A DNA stretch of 64,000 nucleotides, from NCBI RefSeq assembly GCF_017355365.1, contig NZ_JADIJR010000005.1, positions 89,746-153,745 on the forward strand, written 5' to 3'. Positions 9,450 through 19,967 of the stretch are shown here, piece after piece. Under the pieces are notes generated by a model. That model did no database searches. It was not told the origin of the DNA and was given only the letters and a program-made list of their open reading frames with translations. The translations under genes were made by a program, and so were the position numbers. Within the stretch, counting starts at the first letter, position 1. Every line of letters begins with the position of its first letter. Source of the DNA: Microbacterium sp. SD291. Its GTDB lineage: Bacteria; Actinomycetota; Actinomycetes; Actinomycetales; Microbacteriaceae.

Positions 9450-10046
9450 ATGGCTGCAGAACCCCTCCTCGCGACGAGCGTCTTCGACAGGCTGCTCAAG
9501 GATCGCATCATCTGGCTCGGCTCAGAGGTGCGTGATGAGAACGCCAATGAGATCTGCGCGAAGATCCTTCTTCTTGCCGCAGAGGACTCTGAGAAGGACA
9601 TCTACCTGTACATCAACTCGCCCGGTGGCTCGATCACCGCAGGCATGGCGATCTACGACACGATGCAGTTCGTCCCGAACGACATCGTGACCGTCGGCAT
9701 CGGCATGGCCGCTTCGATGGGCCAGCTCCTGCTGACCGCCGGCACCAAGGGCAAGCGCTACATCACGCCGAACGCGCGGGTGCTGCTGCACCAGCCGCAC
9801 GGCGGCTTCGGCGGAACCTCCAGCGACATCCAGACGCAGGCCCAGCTCATCCTCTCGATGAAGAAGCGCCTCGCCGAGATCACCGCCGCGCAGACCGGCA
9901 AGTCGGTCGAGCAGATCAACGCCGACGGCGACCGCGACCGCTGGTTCACCGCCGACGAGGCGCTGGAGTACGGCTTCGTCGATCACATCCGCGAATCGGC
10001 CACCGACGTCATCGGCGGCGGCGGAACCGACCAGGACAGCAAGTAG
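9450..10046 (+). CDS. clpP1: ATP-dependent Clp protease proteolytic subunit, first copy
   Basis: ClpP serine peptidase, 198 residues. The catalytic Ser is in '[11 protein letters not shown]', the His in 'LLHQPHGG' and the Asp in the 'DGDRDRWF' region. '[20 protein letters not shown]' is the family signature. In actinobacteria two different ClpP rings form a mixed tetradecamer that works with ClpX or ClpC. AGGAGC precedes the ATG at 9450. The second clpP gene follows after 21 nt. Confidence 0.97.
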   Translation: MAAEPLLATSVFDRLLKDRIIWLGSEVRDENANEICAKILLLAAEDSEKDIYLYINSPGGSITAGMAIYDTMQFVPNDIVTVGIGMAASMGQLLLTAGTKGKRYITPNARVLLHQPHGGFGGTSSDIQTQAQLILSMKKRLAEITAAQTGKSVEQINADGDRDRWFTADEALEYGFVDHIRESATDVIGGGGTDQDSK

Positions 10047-10067
10047 ACGGAAAGCGAAAGGACTCTC

Positions 10068-10709
10068 ATGTACACACCCACCTTCCGCGCCGCCGGCAAC
10101 CTGCCCTCCAGCCGCTACGTTCTCCCGCAGTTCGAGGAGCGCACGGCATACGGCTTCAAGCGCCAGGACCCGTACAACAAGCTCTTCGAGGATCGCGTGA
10201 TCTTCCTCGGCGTGCAGGTCGACGACGCGTCGGCCGACGACGTGATGGCGCAGCTCCTCGTCCTGGAGAGCCAGGACTCCGAGCGTGACATCACGATGTA
10301 CATCAACTCGCCCGGTGGCTCGTTCACCGCGATGACGGCGATCTACGACACGATGCAGTACGTCGCGCCGCAGATCCAGACAGTCGTGCTCGGCCAGGCG
10401 GCATCCGCCGCTGCGGTGCTGCTCGCGGCCGGTGCGCCGGGCAAGCGACTGGCGCTGCCGAACGCGCGTGTGCTGATCCACCAGCCCGCCATGGGCGAGG
10501 CGGGCCACGGCCAGGCCTCCGACATCGAGATCCAGGCCGCGGAGATCCTCCGCATGCGGACGTGGCTCGAGCAGACGCTCGCGTCGCACACCAAGAAGTC
10601 CGCCGAAGAGGTGAACCGCGACATCGATCGCGACAACATCCTCTCTGCGGAGGCGGCCCTCGAGTACGGGATCGTCGACCAGGTGCTCACCACGCGCAAG
10701 CGCGTCTGA
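10068..10709 (+). CDS. clpP2: ATP-dependent Clp protease proteolytic subunit, second copy
   Basis: The second ClpP paralogue, 213 residues, with a longer N-terminus before the folded core. The catalytic Ser is in 'LGQAASAAAVLL' and the His in 'VLIHQPAMG'. The signature '[20 protein letters not shown]' is present. It differs clearly from the upstream copy, consistent with a hetero-oligomeric ClpP1P2 complex. It is co-transcribed with clpP1 (21-nt gap, GAAAGGA before the ATG) and followed by a strong terminator. Confidence 0.97.
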   Translation: MYTPTFRAAGNLPSSRYVLPQFEERTAYGFKRQDPYNKLFEDRVIFLGVQVDDASADDVMAQLLVLESQDSERDITMYINSPGGSFTAMTAIYDTMQYVAPQIQTVVLGQAASAAAVLLAAGAPGKRLALPNARVLIHQPAMGEAGHGQASDIEIQAAEILRMRTWLEQTLASHTKKSAEEVNRDIDRDNILSAEAALEYGIVDQVLTTRKRV

Positions 10710-10720
10710 GCTGCGGTCAC

Positions 10721-10755
10721 CGAAGGGCGCCGGTCTTCTCGACCGGCGCCCTTCG
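10721..10755 (+). terminator. Perfect 15-bp hairpin terminator after clpP1-clpP2
   Basis: Arms 10721-10735 and 10741-10755 are fully complementary around TTCTC, 11 nt past the clpP2 stop. Confidence 0.82.
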
Positions 10756-10788
10756 TCGTACCCCGGCGGATGTGCAGCGGGTCGACGC

Positions 10789-10794
10789 TAGACT
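10789..10794 (+). promoter_or_regulatory. -10 box (TAGACT) 6 nt before the deoR start
   Basis: TAGACT ends 6 nt before the ATG at 10801, so transcription would begin at or near the start codon and give a leaderless mRNA. Confidence 0.5.
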
Positions 10795-10800
10795 GCTCAT

Positions 10801-11796
10801 ATGAGCAGGGCGATGCGCGAACGCGCCCGACGGCCTACTCTGGAGATGAAGGAGGATGCCGTGGAAGAAGAGCTGGTCATGGTCCGGGTCGCAGAGCTGT
10901 ACTACGACGAGGACAAGACGCAGGACGAGATCGGCGCCCTCCTGAAGATCTCCCGCTGGAAGGTCGGCCGACTCCTCACGCAGGCACGCGAGCGCGGCAT
11001 CGTGCGGATCGAGATCGTCCACCCGCGGGCGCGACGGCTCGGTCTCGAGCGACAGCTCACCGATCTGCACGGACTCTCCGCCGCGATCGTCGTCCCGGCA
11101 CCCGAAGGCGATGAAGGCACGCTCGAACGGGTCGCGCAGGCCGCCGCCGACTTCCTGACGGCCATGCGCCCCGTGCCGCGCACGCTCGGCGTGAGCTGGG
11201 GGCGGACGCTGCGCGCCGTCGCCGAGGCGCTGCCTGACGGCTGGGCCACCGGGGTCGGTGTCGTGCAGCTGAACGGGGGCGTGAGCCTCAACCGGCGCTC
11301 CGGCGGAGCGGCAGGGCTCGCAGTCACGATCGCGCAGCGCGCCTCCGGGCAGGTCTCCCTGCTCCCGAGCCCGGCGATCCTGGAGCGCGTCGAGACCAAG
11401 CAGGCGATCGAGGCCGACCGCACTGTGGCGGCCGTGCTCGAGGAGGCGGCGCACGCGCAGGCCTTCCTGTTCACCGCCGGCCCCTGCGACGCCACGTCGG
11501 CCCATGTCGAGAACGGATACCTGACGGCATCCGACGTCGAGGAGCTGGCCCGCCGCGGCGCCGTCGGCGATGTCCTCGGACGCTACATCGATGCGGACGG
11601 CAACATCGTCGATCCGCAGCTCGACGCCCGCACCGTGGGCGTCGACCTCGGCCGGCTGCGCGCAGCTGACCGCGCCATCTTCGTCACCGCGGGTGCCGCC
11701 AAGCACGACATCGCGCGTACAGTCGTGACCAGCGGCCTGTGCACCGTCCTGGTGACCGACGAGATCACAGCACGAGCATTGTTGGAGGAACAGTGA
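10801..11796 (+). CDS. deoR: SorC/DeoR-type transcriptional regulator of the deoxyribose operon
   Basis: A 331-residue regulator of the Bacillus DeoR/SorC type: an N-terminal helix-turn-helix ('DKTQDEIGALLKISRWKVGRLL') followed by a sugar-phosphate-binding domain ('GVSWGRTLRAVAEALP', 'GVVQLNGG', 'TAGAAKHDIARTVV'). It overlaps deoC by 4 nt (GTGA), so it probably controls the deoC-aldehyde dehydrogenase operon in response to a deoxyribose phosphate. The ATG at 10801 is placed by a -10 box 6 nt upstream; an internal ATG at 10846 is possible. A Shine-Dalgarno sequence is absent. Confidence 0.88.
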   Translation: MSRAMRERARRPTLEMKEDAVEEELVMVRVAELYYDEDKTQDEIGALLKISRWKVGRLLTQARERGIVRIEIVHPRARRLGLERQLTDLHGLSAAIVVPAPEGDEGTLERVAQAAADFLTAMRPVPRTLGVSWGRTLRAVAEALPDGWATGVGVVQLNGGVSLNRRSGGAAGLAVTIAQRASGQVSLLPSPAILERVETKQAIEADRTVAAVLEEAAHAQAFLFTAGPCDATSAHVENGYLTASDVEELARRGAVGDVLGRYIDADGNIVDPQLDARTVGVDLGRLRAADRAIFVTAGAAKHDIARTVVTSGLCTVLVTDEITARALLEEQ

Positions 11797-12794
11797 CCAC
11801 CAAGGAAATCAGCCGAAGGGCGACGGTGGACGTCCTGGGCGGCGAGCCCGACGACGCCACCCTCCGCCGCTTCCTGCACGGACTCCCGGGGGTCGACGCG
11901 GTCGGTCTCGAGCAGCGCGCCGCCGGTCTCGGCACCCGCTCGATCAAGACCACCTCGAAGGCGTGGGCACTGGACACGATCATCAAGCTGATCGACCTCA
12001 CCACGCTCGAAGGCGCGGACACGCCCGGCAAGGTCCGGTCGCTGGTCGCGAAGGCGAAGAACCCGGATGCCGGGGATCCCTCCTGCCCGCGGGTCGCGGC
12101 CGTGTGCGTGTACGGCGACATGGTCGGCGACGCCGTCGACGCGCTCGGATCGCTGCACGGCGACCCTGACGACGGCCTGATCTCGGTCGCCGCCGTCGCC
12201 ACGGCGTTCCCGAGCGGGCGCTCGTCGCTGGCCATCAAGCTCGCCGACACGGCGGACGCCGTCGCAGCCGGCGCCGACGAGATCGACATGGTGATCGACC
12301 GCGGCGCCTTCCTGTCCGGCCGCTACGGACTGGTCTTCGACCAGATCGCGGCGGTGAAGGAAGCGTGCCGTCGGCCTGACGGGAGCTACGCCTCGCTCAA
12401 GGTCATCCTCGAGACGGGCGAGCTGAACACGTACGACAACATCAAGCGAGCATCCTGGCTCGGCATCCTCGCAGGCGGCGACTTCATCAAGACGTCGACC
12501 GGCAAGGTGCAGCCCGCCGCGACCCTGCCGACCACACTGCTCATGCTCGAGACCGTGCGCGATTGGCACCGCGGAACCGGCGAAAAGATCGGCGTGAAGC
12601 CCGCCGGCGGCATCCGCGCGTCGAAGGATGCGGTGAAGTACCTCGTCACGGTGGCCGAGACCGTGGGCGAGGAGTGGCTCCAGCCGCACCTGTTCCGTTT
12701 CGGCGCATCGAGCCTGCTCAACGACGTGCTGCTGCAGCGCCAGAAGCTCACCACCGGCCACTACTCCGGCCCCGACTACGTCACGATCGACTGA
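11793..12794 (+). CDS. deoC: Deoxyribose-phosphate aldolase
   Basis: Deoxyribose-phosphate aldolase, 333 residues, cleaving 2-deoxyribose 5-phosphate to glyceraldehyde 3-phosphate and acetaldehyde. The Schiff-base Lys lies in 'GDFIKTSTGK' and the second active-site Lys in 'KIGVKPAGGIR'; 'DEIDMVIDRGA' is the catalytic Asp region. The protein is longer than the E. coli type at the N-terminus. The start is GTG at 11793 with GGAGG 5 nt upstream, overlapping the deoR stop. The acetaldehyde product fits the aldehyde dehydrogenase next door. Confidence 0.95.
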   Translation: MTTKEISRRATVDVLGGEPDDATLRRFLHGLPGVDAVGLEQRAAGLGTRSIKTTSKAWALDTIIKLIDLTTLEGADTPGKVRSLVAKAKNPDAGDPSCPRVAAVCVYGDMVGDAVDALGSLHGDPDDGLISVAAVATAFPSGRSSLAIKLADTADAVAAGADEIDMVIDRGAFLSGRYGLVFDQIAAVKEACRRPDGSYASLKVILETGELNTYDNIKRASWLGILAGGDFIKTSTGKVQPAATLPTTLLMLETVRDWHRGTGEKIGVKPAGGIRASKDAVKYLVTVAETVGEEWLQPHLFRFGASSLLNDVLLQRQKLTTGHYSGPDYVTID

Positions 12795-12796
12795 TG

Positions 12797-12816
12797 CTTC
12801 GACAGGCTCAGCAACC
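12797..12816 (+). repeat. Interspersed 20-bp repeat, copy 1
   Basis: The core CTTCGACAGGCTCAG lies in the 34-nt gap between deoC and the aldehyde dehydrogenase gene. The same core recurs at 37437, 38307 and 39630. Confidence 0.8.
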
Positions 12817-12828
12817 CAAGGAATCGAT

Positions 12829-14271
12829 ATGACATTTCTGGAATATGCCCCCGCGCCCGAGTCCAAGGCGATCCTGAACCTCAGGGACAGCTACGGACTG
12901 TTCATCGACGGGGAGTTCGTCGAAGGCTCGGGCAAGAGCTTCACCACGATCTCACCCGCCGACGAGACGCGCATCGCGGAGATCTCCGCGGCGAGCGACG
13001 AGGACGTCGACCGCGCCGTCGCCGCCGCGCGCCGCGCCTACGAGAAGACCTGGTCGAGGATGAGCGGACGCGACCGCGGGAAGTACCTGTTCCGCATCGC
13101 CCGGCTCGTGCAGGAGCGGGCCCGCGAGCTCGCCGTCGCGGAGAGCCTCGACAACGGCAAGCCGATCAAGGAGAGCCGCGACGTCGACGTGCCGCTCGTG
13201 GCCTCCTGGTTCTTCTACTACGCAGGCTGGGCCGACAAGCTCGACCATGCAGGTCTCGGCGCGAACCCTCGCGCCCTCGGCGTCGCCGGTCAGGTCATCC
13301 CGTGGAACTTCCCGCTGCTCATGCTCGCGTGGAAGCTCGCCCCGGCTCTCGCCGCCGGCAATACCGTCGTGCTCAAGCCCGCCGAGACGACGCCGCTCAC
13401 GGCCCTGATCTTCGCGGAGATCCTGCAGCAGGCCGACCTCCCGGCCGGCGTCGTGAACATCGTCACCGGCGCCGGGGCGACAGGTGCCGCGCTCGTGCGC
13501 CACCCCGATGTCGACAAGGTCGCCTTCACCGGCTCCACAGGTGTCGGCCGCGACATCGCGCGTGCCGTCGCCGGGACGAACAAGAAGCTCACGCTCGAGC
13601 TCGGCGGCAAGGCCGCGAACATCGTCTTCGACGACGCGCCCATCGACCAGGCGGTCGAGGGCATCGTGAACGGCATCTTCTTCAACCAGGGGCACGTGTG
13701 CTGCGCGGGCAGCCGCCTGCTCGTGCAGGAGTCGATCCACGACGAGGTCATCGATCGTCTGAAGAGCCGCCTGTCGACGCTGCGCCTCGGCGATCCGCTG
13801 GACAAGAACACTGACATCGGCGCCATCAACTCCGCGGCGCAGCTCGCCCGCATCCGCGAACTCAGCGACATCGGCGAGTCCGAGGGCGCAGAGCGCTGGA
13901 CGGCCGACTGCGTCATCCCCGAGAAGGGATTCTGGTTCGCGCCGACGATCTTCACCGGCGTCGAGGCCTCGCACCGGATCGCGCGGGACGAGGTCTTCGG
14001 GCCGGTGCTGTCCGTGCTCACGTTCCGCACGCCGGCCGAGGCCATCGCCAAGGCGAACAACACGCCGTACGGTCTCTCGGCAGGCATCTGGTCGGACAAG
14101 GGCTCGCGCATCCTCGCCGTCGCCGACCGGCTCCGTGCCGGGGTGATCTGGGCGAACACGTTCAACCGATTCGACCCGTCGAGCCCGTTCGGCGGCTACA
14201 AGGAGTCCGGTTTCGGCCGAGAGGGCGGACGCCAGGGCCTCACCGCCTACATGAAGGGAGCGGCAGCATGA
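12829..14271 (+). CDS. NAD-dependent aldehyde dehydrogenase of the deo operon
   Basis: A 480-residue aldehyde dehydrogenase with the full family set: cofactor motifs 'IPWNFPLLMLAWKLAPALAAGN' and 'FTGSTGVGR', the general base Glu in 'TLELGGKAANIVF', and the catalytic Cys in 'NQGHVCCAGSRL'. The C-terminal 'NTFNRFDPSSPFGGYKESGFGREGG' is typical. Sitting after deoC, it probably oxidises the acetaldehyde released from deoxyribose phosphate to acetate. It overlaps the next gene by 4 nt (ATGA). Confidence 0.93.
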   Translation: MTFLEYAPAPESKAILNLRDSYGLFIDGEFVEGSGKSFTTISPADETRIAEISAASDEDVDRAVAAARRAYEKTWSRMSGRDRGKYLFRIARLVQERARELAVAESLDNGKPIKESRDVDVPLVASWFFYYAGWADKLDHAGLGANPRALGVAGQVIPWNFPLLMLAWKLAPALAAGNTVVLKPAETTPLTALIFAEILQQADLPAGVVNIVTGAGATGAALVRHPDVDKVAFTGSTGVGRDIARAVAGTNKKLTLELGGKAANIVFDDAPIDQAVEGIVNGIFFNQGHVCCAGSRLLVQESIHDEVIDRLKSRLSTLRLGDPLDKNTDIGAINSAAQLARIRELSDIGESEGAERWTADCVIPEKGFWFAPTIFTGVEASHRIARDEVFGPVLSVLTFRTPAEAIAKANNTPYGLSAGIWSDKGSRILAVADRLRAGVIWANTFNRFDPSSPFGGYKESGFGREGGRQGLTAYMKGAAA

Positions 14272-15119
14272 GTCGGCGACTGACTGTGCCGAAGACCTAC
14301 AAGCTCGCGATCGGCGGAGCTTTCCCGCGGAGCGAGTCGGGCCGCACCTACGAGGTGCTCTCCGCGAAGGGCGCGTTCCTCGCGAACGCCGCGAAAGGCT
14401 CCCGCAAGGATGCGCGGGATGCCGTCGTCGCCGCGCGCACCGCAGTGAAGGGCTGGTCGGGGGCGACCGCCTACAACCGCGGTCAGGTGCTGTACCGCGT
14501 GGCCGAGGTGCTCGAGGGCCGCCGCGCCCAGTTCGTCGACGAGATCGTCGCGCAGGAGGGCGTCTCCGCAGCAGCGGCGGGCGCGCAGGTCGACGAGGCC
14601 ATCGACCTGTGGGTCTGGTACGCGGGCTGGTGCGACAAGTACGCGCAGGTCGCGGGCAACGCGAACCCGGTGGCCGGCCCCTACTTCAACATCTCCGTTC
14701 CGGAGCCCACCGGTGTCGTCGCGATCGTCGCTCCGCAGGACTCCGCCCTTCTCGGACTCGTCTCGGTCGTCGCGCCCGCCCTCGTCGCCGGCAACTCCGT
14801 CGTCGTGATCGCCAGCGAACGGCATCCGCTCTCCGCGATCAGCCTCGCCGAGGTGCTCGCGACGAGCGACGTGCCGGGGGGAGTGGTCAACGTCCTCACC
14901 GGCTCGCCGGCTGAGATCGCGCCGTGGCTCGCCTCGCACCAGGACGTGAACGCCCTCGATCTCGCGGGCGCCGGCGACCTGGACTGGGTCGACATGCAGA
15001 TCGCCGCGGCGGAGACGCTCAAGCGTGTGCTCGCTCCCGGTGAGGTCATCGCATCGCCCGAGCGGATCGGCGCCTTCACCGAGGTGAAGACCGTCTGGCA
15101 CACCAAGAGCATGGTCTGA
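14268..15119 (+). CDS. Short aldehyde-dehydrogenase-like protein lacking the catalytic domain
   Basis: A 283-residue protein homologous only to the N-terminal cofactor-binding half of aldehyde dehydrogenases ('NISVPEPTGVVAIVAPQDSALLGL', 'GGVVNVLTG'). The catalytic Cys and general-base Glu region is absent. The ORF ends cleanly ('EVKTVWHTKSMV') with no matching frame downstream, so this looks like a fixed short form rather than a fresh truncation. It overlaps the full-length paralogue by 4 nt. It may act as a non-catalytic partner or bind an aldehyde or cofactor; this is inference. Confidence 0.8.
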   Translation: MSRRLTVPKTYKLAIGGAFPRSESGRTYEVLSAKGAFLANAAKGSRKDARDAVVAARTAVKGWSGATAYNRGQVLYRVAEVLEGRRAQFVDEIVAQEGVSAAAAGAQVDEAIDLWVWYAGWCDKYAQVAGNANPVAGPYFNISVPEPTGVVAIVAPQDSALLGLVSVVAPALVAGNSVVVIASERHPLSAISLAEVLATSDVPGGVVNVLTGSPAEIAPWLASHQDVNALDLAGAGDLDWVDMQIAAAETLKRVLAPGEVIASPERIGAFTEVKTVWHTKSMV

Positions 15120-15159
15120 CCTCGTCCTGGAGTAGCCGGCGCTCCACCTGATCCGCGGC

Positions 15160-15196
15160 AAGGCCCCGCCCTCCCCGACCGGGCAGCCGGGGCCTT
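15160..15196 (+). terminator. Hairpin between convergent genes (deo operon and LysM protein)
   Basis: An 8-bp outer stem (AAGGCCCC 15160-15167 with 15189-15196) encloses an imperfect inner stem. It lies between convergent stop codons and could serve both sides. Confidence 0.5.
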
Positions 15197-15210
15197 CAGC
15201 GGTCTCAGGG

Positions 15211-16008
15211 TCAGGCGAACATCTGGCGCAGCACGTCGAGGTTCCCGGCGGCGAGCGCCTGCGCGATCAGGTCGGCGTGGGCCGGGTTCGGGAACATGCC
15301 GGACAGGCCGTCGGCGAAGACGGCCCGCATGGCATCGACGTCACCGGCGTGTGCCGCGGTGCTCATCGCCTCGATCGCGTGCTGGTAGGGGATCTGCGGG
15401 AAGCCGGCGGCCGCGTCGTCCGGCCCGAAGTAGGGCACCCACGGGATCGAGCTGTCCGGGTGGAGGAGGAGCACCTCGCCCGGCTGGATCGTCCGTGTGT
15501 GGTTGAGGGTCGCGAACGCCCCCGCGTTCGCGACGCAGAATCGCTCACCGATCGCGAGCAGGGCATCGCCCGGGGCGACGGTGTAGGTCACGACCCGGCC
15601 CGCCTCGTCGAGGCCCGCGACACCGGCGGCGAGGTCGCGTGCGCCCCTGTCCACCAGATCGCCGCTCAGGCTCGCACTCATCGAGCCGATGTGGAGCCAC
15701 CTCGGCTCCTCGCAACCCGCAGGGCTGCCCTTCGGGATGGCCGTGCCGTTGCCGACGTACACGTAGTCGGCGCCGAGCTCATCGAGCATCGCCTGGCCGG
15801 TCGGGTCCCCATGTGCGACGCCGGGCTCGGCGGTCTGCTCATCGGCCGGCTCCTCGGTCGCCACGTCGGTTGCCTCCACGGTCGGCTGGAAGATCGCCCA
15901 CGACGACAACTCGGCGTAGCCGGCCGACATCGTCGGCGCGGCGAGTGCGACGAGGCCGCCGACGACGAGCACCACGACTCCCGTCGTGATCTTGGCGGCG
16001 AGGTTCAT
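15211..16008 (-). CDS. LysM-domain membrane-anchored protein
   Basis: A 265-residue secreted or membrane-anchored protein. An N-terminal hydrophobic segment (about residues 7-28) is followed by a Thr/Glu-rich linker and a domain with one Cys. A LysM-like module comes next ('[18 protein letters not shown]...[15 protein letters not shown]'), which normally binds peptidoglycan. The C-terminus is an Ala-rich helical region. The ATG at 16008 is preceded 7 nt upstream by TACCTT, a possible -10 box, suggesting a leaderless message. It is divergent from clpX. No enzymatic motif is visible. Confidence 0.8.
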   Translation of the reverse strand: MNLAAKITTGVVVLVVGGLVALAAPTMSAGYAELSSWAIFQPTVEATDVATEEPADEQTAEPGVAHGDPTGQAMLDELGADYVYVGNGTAIPKGSPAGCEEPRWLHIGSMSASLSGDLVDRGARDLAAGVAGLDEAGRVVTYTVAPGDALLAIGERFCVANAGAFATLNHTRTIQPGEVLLLHPDSSIPWVPYFGPDDAAAGFPQIPYQHAIEAMSTAAHAGDVDAMRAVFADGLSGMFPNPAHADLIAQALAAGNLDVLRQMFA

Positions 16009-16015
16009 GTCAACG

Positions 16016-16021
16016 AAGGTA
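16016..16021 (-). promoter_or_regulatory. Candidate -10 box (TACCTT) 7 nt before the LysM gene
   Basis: TACCTT on the minus strand ends 7 nt before the ATG at 16008, the spacing expected for a leaderless start. Confidence 0.35.
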
Positions 16022-16171
16022 CTGGGAGACTCGGTGCGCGTGAAGGTCCCGCGCGGAATCGGGATCGGTTCGCGTCGTGACTCCCGGATCCGACTTCGCG
16101 CCAATGCGTCCGTGTGTCGGATGCACCGGTTAGGCTCGGATGACGATCTCGGCATCCTGAGGAGGACGCGC

Positions 16172-17436
<1,265 letters not shown>

Positions 17437-17440
<4 letters not shown>

Positions 17441-17973
17441 CGACGAGTCCCGCGCCCTGGCAGGTCGTCGGCAGCGAGACCGTCGTCGAAGACCGCTGGA
17501 TCAGCGTGCGCTCGGACGACTGCCGGGACGCCGACGGACGTTCGATCTCGCCCTACTACGTCCTCCAGTACGGTGACTGGATCTCCGTACTCGCACTCGA
17601 CCACGACGAGAACGCGATCGTCGTGGAGGAGTACCGCCACGGAGCCGGGATCGTCGCACTCGGCACTATCGGCGGAGGAGTCGAGGCCGGCGAGACGCCG
17701 TCGGATGCCGCTGCGAGGGAGCTCCTCGAGGAGACAGGCCACGTGGCTGACGAACTCGTCGGCCTCGGTGCTACCTGGGCGAACTTCGGCAGCCACACCA
17801 ACCGAGTGCACCACTTCCTCGCCGTCGGATGCTCTCACGTCGCCGAGCAGTCACTCGATCACGGGGAGACGATCGCCACGCACGTGCTCTCCCTCGACGG
17901 TCTCGGCGAGCACCTCGCGCAGAGCTATCACCAGCTCACCTGGTACAAGGCGATGGAATGGCTCGACCGCTGA
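17437..17973 (+). CDS. Nudix hydrolase
   Basis: A 178-residue Nudix hydrolase. The complete Nudix box '[23 protein letters not shown]' binds the divalent metal for cleavage of a nucleoside-diphosphate-linked substrate. The overall form ('[28 protein letters not shown]') resembles ADP-ribose pyrophosphatases, but the substrate cannot be fixed from sequence. The GTG start overlaps the clpX stop by 4 nt, so the two are translationally coupled. It overlaps the next gene by 16 nt. Confidence 0.9.
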
Positions 17974-18755
17974 CCGGAGCGGCGCGCCGGATCGCGACGG
18001 CGTTCGCCGTCGTGGCCGCCCTGGTCGTGGCAGGCGCGATCGTCCTCGTCGTCCTCGTCGTCATCGCCACGCAGGACAGGGACGGCGACGACCTCGCCGA
18101 AGATCGGGTGGAACAGGTCGCGCAGAGTCTGGCCGACGATCTCAGCCGAATCCGGGAACCCATCGACGCCGAGACGGTGGCCGCCGAGCGGTTCAGGTCG
18201 GTCGAGGCGACGGTCGAGCCGCTGTCGTGGAGCGGAGACGGCGATGGAGGTCAGGCGATGATCATCGACGCGCGCATCAGTGCCGCGGTCGCCGCGAACT
18301 CGATCGGGGGATATTTCGGGCCGTTCAACTCCGAGGGCTCGGCGGTGATGTGCTACCGGTTCTCGGTCGTCGCCCTGCAGGCGTCCGAGTACGAGGAGAT
18401 CTCCTGCGAGGGCTTTGCGGAGCCGGCAGCGCCGCCGACATCGAGCCGGCCGAGTGTTCCCGCCGATGCGGCGCAGCGAGTGGAGCGGATACTCTCGACA
18501 ACGCCGGGAACCGAGCTCGCCGACGCTCTTCGCACCGAGTTCCCCGGAGCGGATTTCACCGTCGACGCGGTCGAAACGCCCGCACAGGAACTGGTCGCGG
18601 CGGTGGGAGTGAGCCCGGGGAGCGATTGCGTGCTCCGAGTACTGCTGCCCTCGGGCGAGATCATCGCCCCGTCGTGCGATCGGATCTGGCTCGAACCGGG
18701 GGGAGCTCGGCTGCTCCACCGTGCTGTACACATCACCTCCGCGCTGAGCGTATGA
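17958..18755 (+). CDS. Membrane-anchored protein of unknown function
   Basis: A 265-residue protein with a short basic N-terminus and one strong transmembrane segment (about residues 12-37, Val/Ala/Leu-rich). An extracytoplasmic region of about 225 residues follows, with four Cys that could form disulfides. I do not recognise a family. The C-terminal half ('TTPGTELADALRTEFPGADFTVDAVE') resembles a small repeated alpha/beta unit. The ATG at 17958 lies inside the last codons of the Nudix gene, so it belongs to the clpX-Nudix operon by position. Confidence 0.75.
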   Translation: MARPLTGAARRIATAFAVVAALVVAGAIVLVVLVVIATQDRDGDDLAEDRVEQVAQSLADDLSRIREPIDAETVAAERFRSVEATVEPLSWSGDGDGGQAMIIDARISAAVAANSIGGYFGPFNSEGSAVMCYRFSVVALQASEYEEISCEGFAEPAAPPTSSRPSVPADAAQRVERILSTTPGTELADALRTEFPGADFTVDAVETPAQELVAAVGVSPGSDCVLRVLLPSGEIIAPSCDRIWLEPGGARLLHRAVHITSALSV

Positions 18756-18777
18756 AGGGGATGTCGGAGGCCGGGAC

Positions 18778-18783
18778 TAGCGT
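18778..18783 (+). promoter_or_regulatory. Candidate -10 box (TAGCGT) 6 nt before the epoxide hydrolase gene
   Basis: TAGCGT ends 6 nt before the ATG at 18790. No Shine-Dalgarno sequence separates them, so a leaderless mRNA is likely. Confidence 0.35.
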
Positions 18784-18789
18784 GACGCC

Positions 18790-19899
18790 ATGCGAAGCTT
18801 TCAGCTGTCGATTCCGGACGACGTCGTCGCCGATCTGCGTGCGCGACTCGCTCGCACCCGCCTGCTGCCGGACTCTCCACGGCGGCCCCCGAGCGGCCTC
18901 TCGTCGGAGCATCTCCGCGCGCTCGTCGACAGCTGGGCGGAATTAGACTGGAGCGCCCGTGAGCGAGAGCTCAACGAGCATCCGCAGTTCATCGCCGATG
19001 TCGGCGGAACGGACATCCACTTCGTCCACCTGCGCTCGGCTCGTCCCGATGCGCCGGCATTGCTGGTCATGCACGGTTGGCCGCACACGTTCGCGCTCCA
19101 GCTCGAGTTCGCCCGGCTGCTGCCGGACTTCCACGTCATCCTCCCCAGCATGCCGGGGTTCGCGTTCTCCGCTCCGTACGACGGGACCATGACCGAGGCA
19201 GTCATGGCGAACCTGATGCACACGCTCATGACCGAGGTGCTGGGGTATTCGCGCTACCTCACCTACGGCGAGGACATCTCCGCCAATGTGAGCGACCTCA
19301 TCGCCGCCAGTCATCCGGAGGCGGTACAGGGCATTCTCGCGACGCATGCGCACTTCGGCACCGACTTCGAGCGCGACGCGCTGGAAGACCCCGAGGCGCG
19401 CGCCTTCTTCGCGCGTCTCTCGGCTCGTGGCGGACCCGACGGCGCCTACGCGCATATCCAGGCGACCCGCCCCGACACACTCGCGGCCGGAGTGAACGAT
19501 TCGCCCGCAGGGCTCCTCGCGTGGCTCGTCGAGAAACTGATCGAGTGGAGTGACACGCCCGCGGGCGACCCCGAGTTCGTCGAGCGGAGGATCTCCCGCG
19601 ACCGGATCCTCACCGAGGCAACGATCTACTGGGCCACGCAGAGCATCGCGACCTCGTTCCGACCCTACTTCGACGGCGGCGAGGACGTGCCCATCCCGCC
19701 TGTCGAGGTGCCGGCCGCGGTCGCGATCCAGCGGCATGAGCACGACTATCCGGAGAGCCTGGCCCGCGCGTACTACCGTGACCTTCGCTCTTTCGAGCGG
19801 ATGCCGGAGGGTGGCCACTTCACGGTCGCAGAGGTCCCGGCAGCCATGGCGGACCGTATGCGCAGTTTCGCGCGTGAACTCCGGTTGCTTCCTGCCTGA
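18790..19899 (+). CDS. Epoxide hydrolase-like alpha/beta hydrolase
   Basis: A 369-residue alpha/beta hydrolase of the microsomal epoxide hydrolase type. The N-terminal cap-associated region ('FQLSIPDDVVADLRARLARTRLLPDSP') is the EHN domain. The oxyanion motif 'MHGWP' is clear, the nucleophile Asp is probably in 'YGEDISANV', and the catalytic His in 'PEGGHFTVAEVP'. The usual GGDWG nucleophile elbow is altered to YGEDIS, so activity on epoxides is not certain. It stands alone between the clpX operon and a methyltransferase gene. Confidence 0.85.
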   Translation: MRSFQLSIPDDVVADLRARLARTRLLPDSPRRPPSGLSSEHLRALVDSWAELDWSARERELNEHPQFIADVGGTDIHFVHLRSARPDAPALLVMHGWPHTFALQLEFARLLPDFHVILPSMPGFAFSAPYDGTMTEAVMANLMHTLMTEVLGYSRYLTYGEDISANVSDLIAASHPEAVQGILATHAHFGTDFERDALEDPEARAFFARLSARGGPDGAYAHIQATRPDTLAAGVNDSPAGLLAWLVEKLIEWSDTPAGDPEFVERRISRDRILTEATIYWATQSIATSFRPYFDGGEDVPIPPVEVPAAVAIQRHEHDYPESLARAYYRDLRSFERMPEGGHFTVAEVPAAMADRMRSFARELRLLPA

Positions 19900-19967
19900 G
19901 GGACCATGCCGATCGGGCCACGGAAGAAGACGGTGCGCCGGACGACCTTTCGCGCTTCAATGGACCC

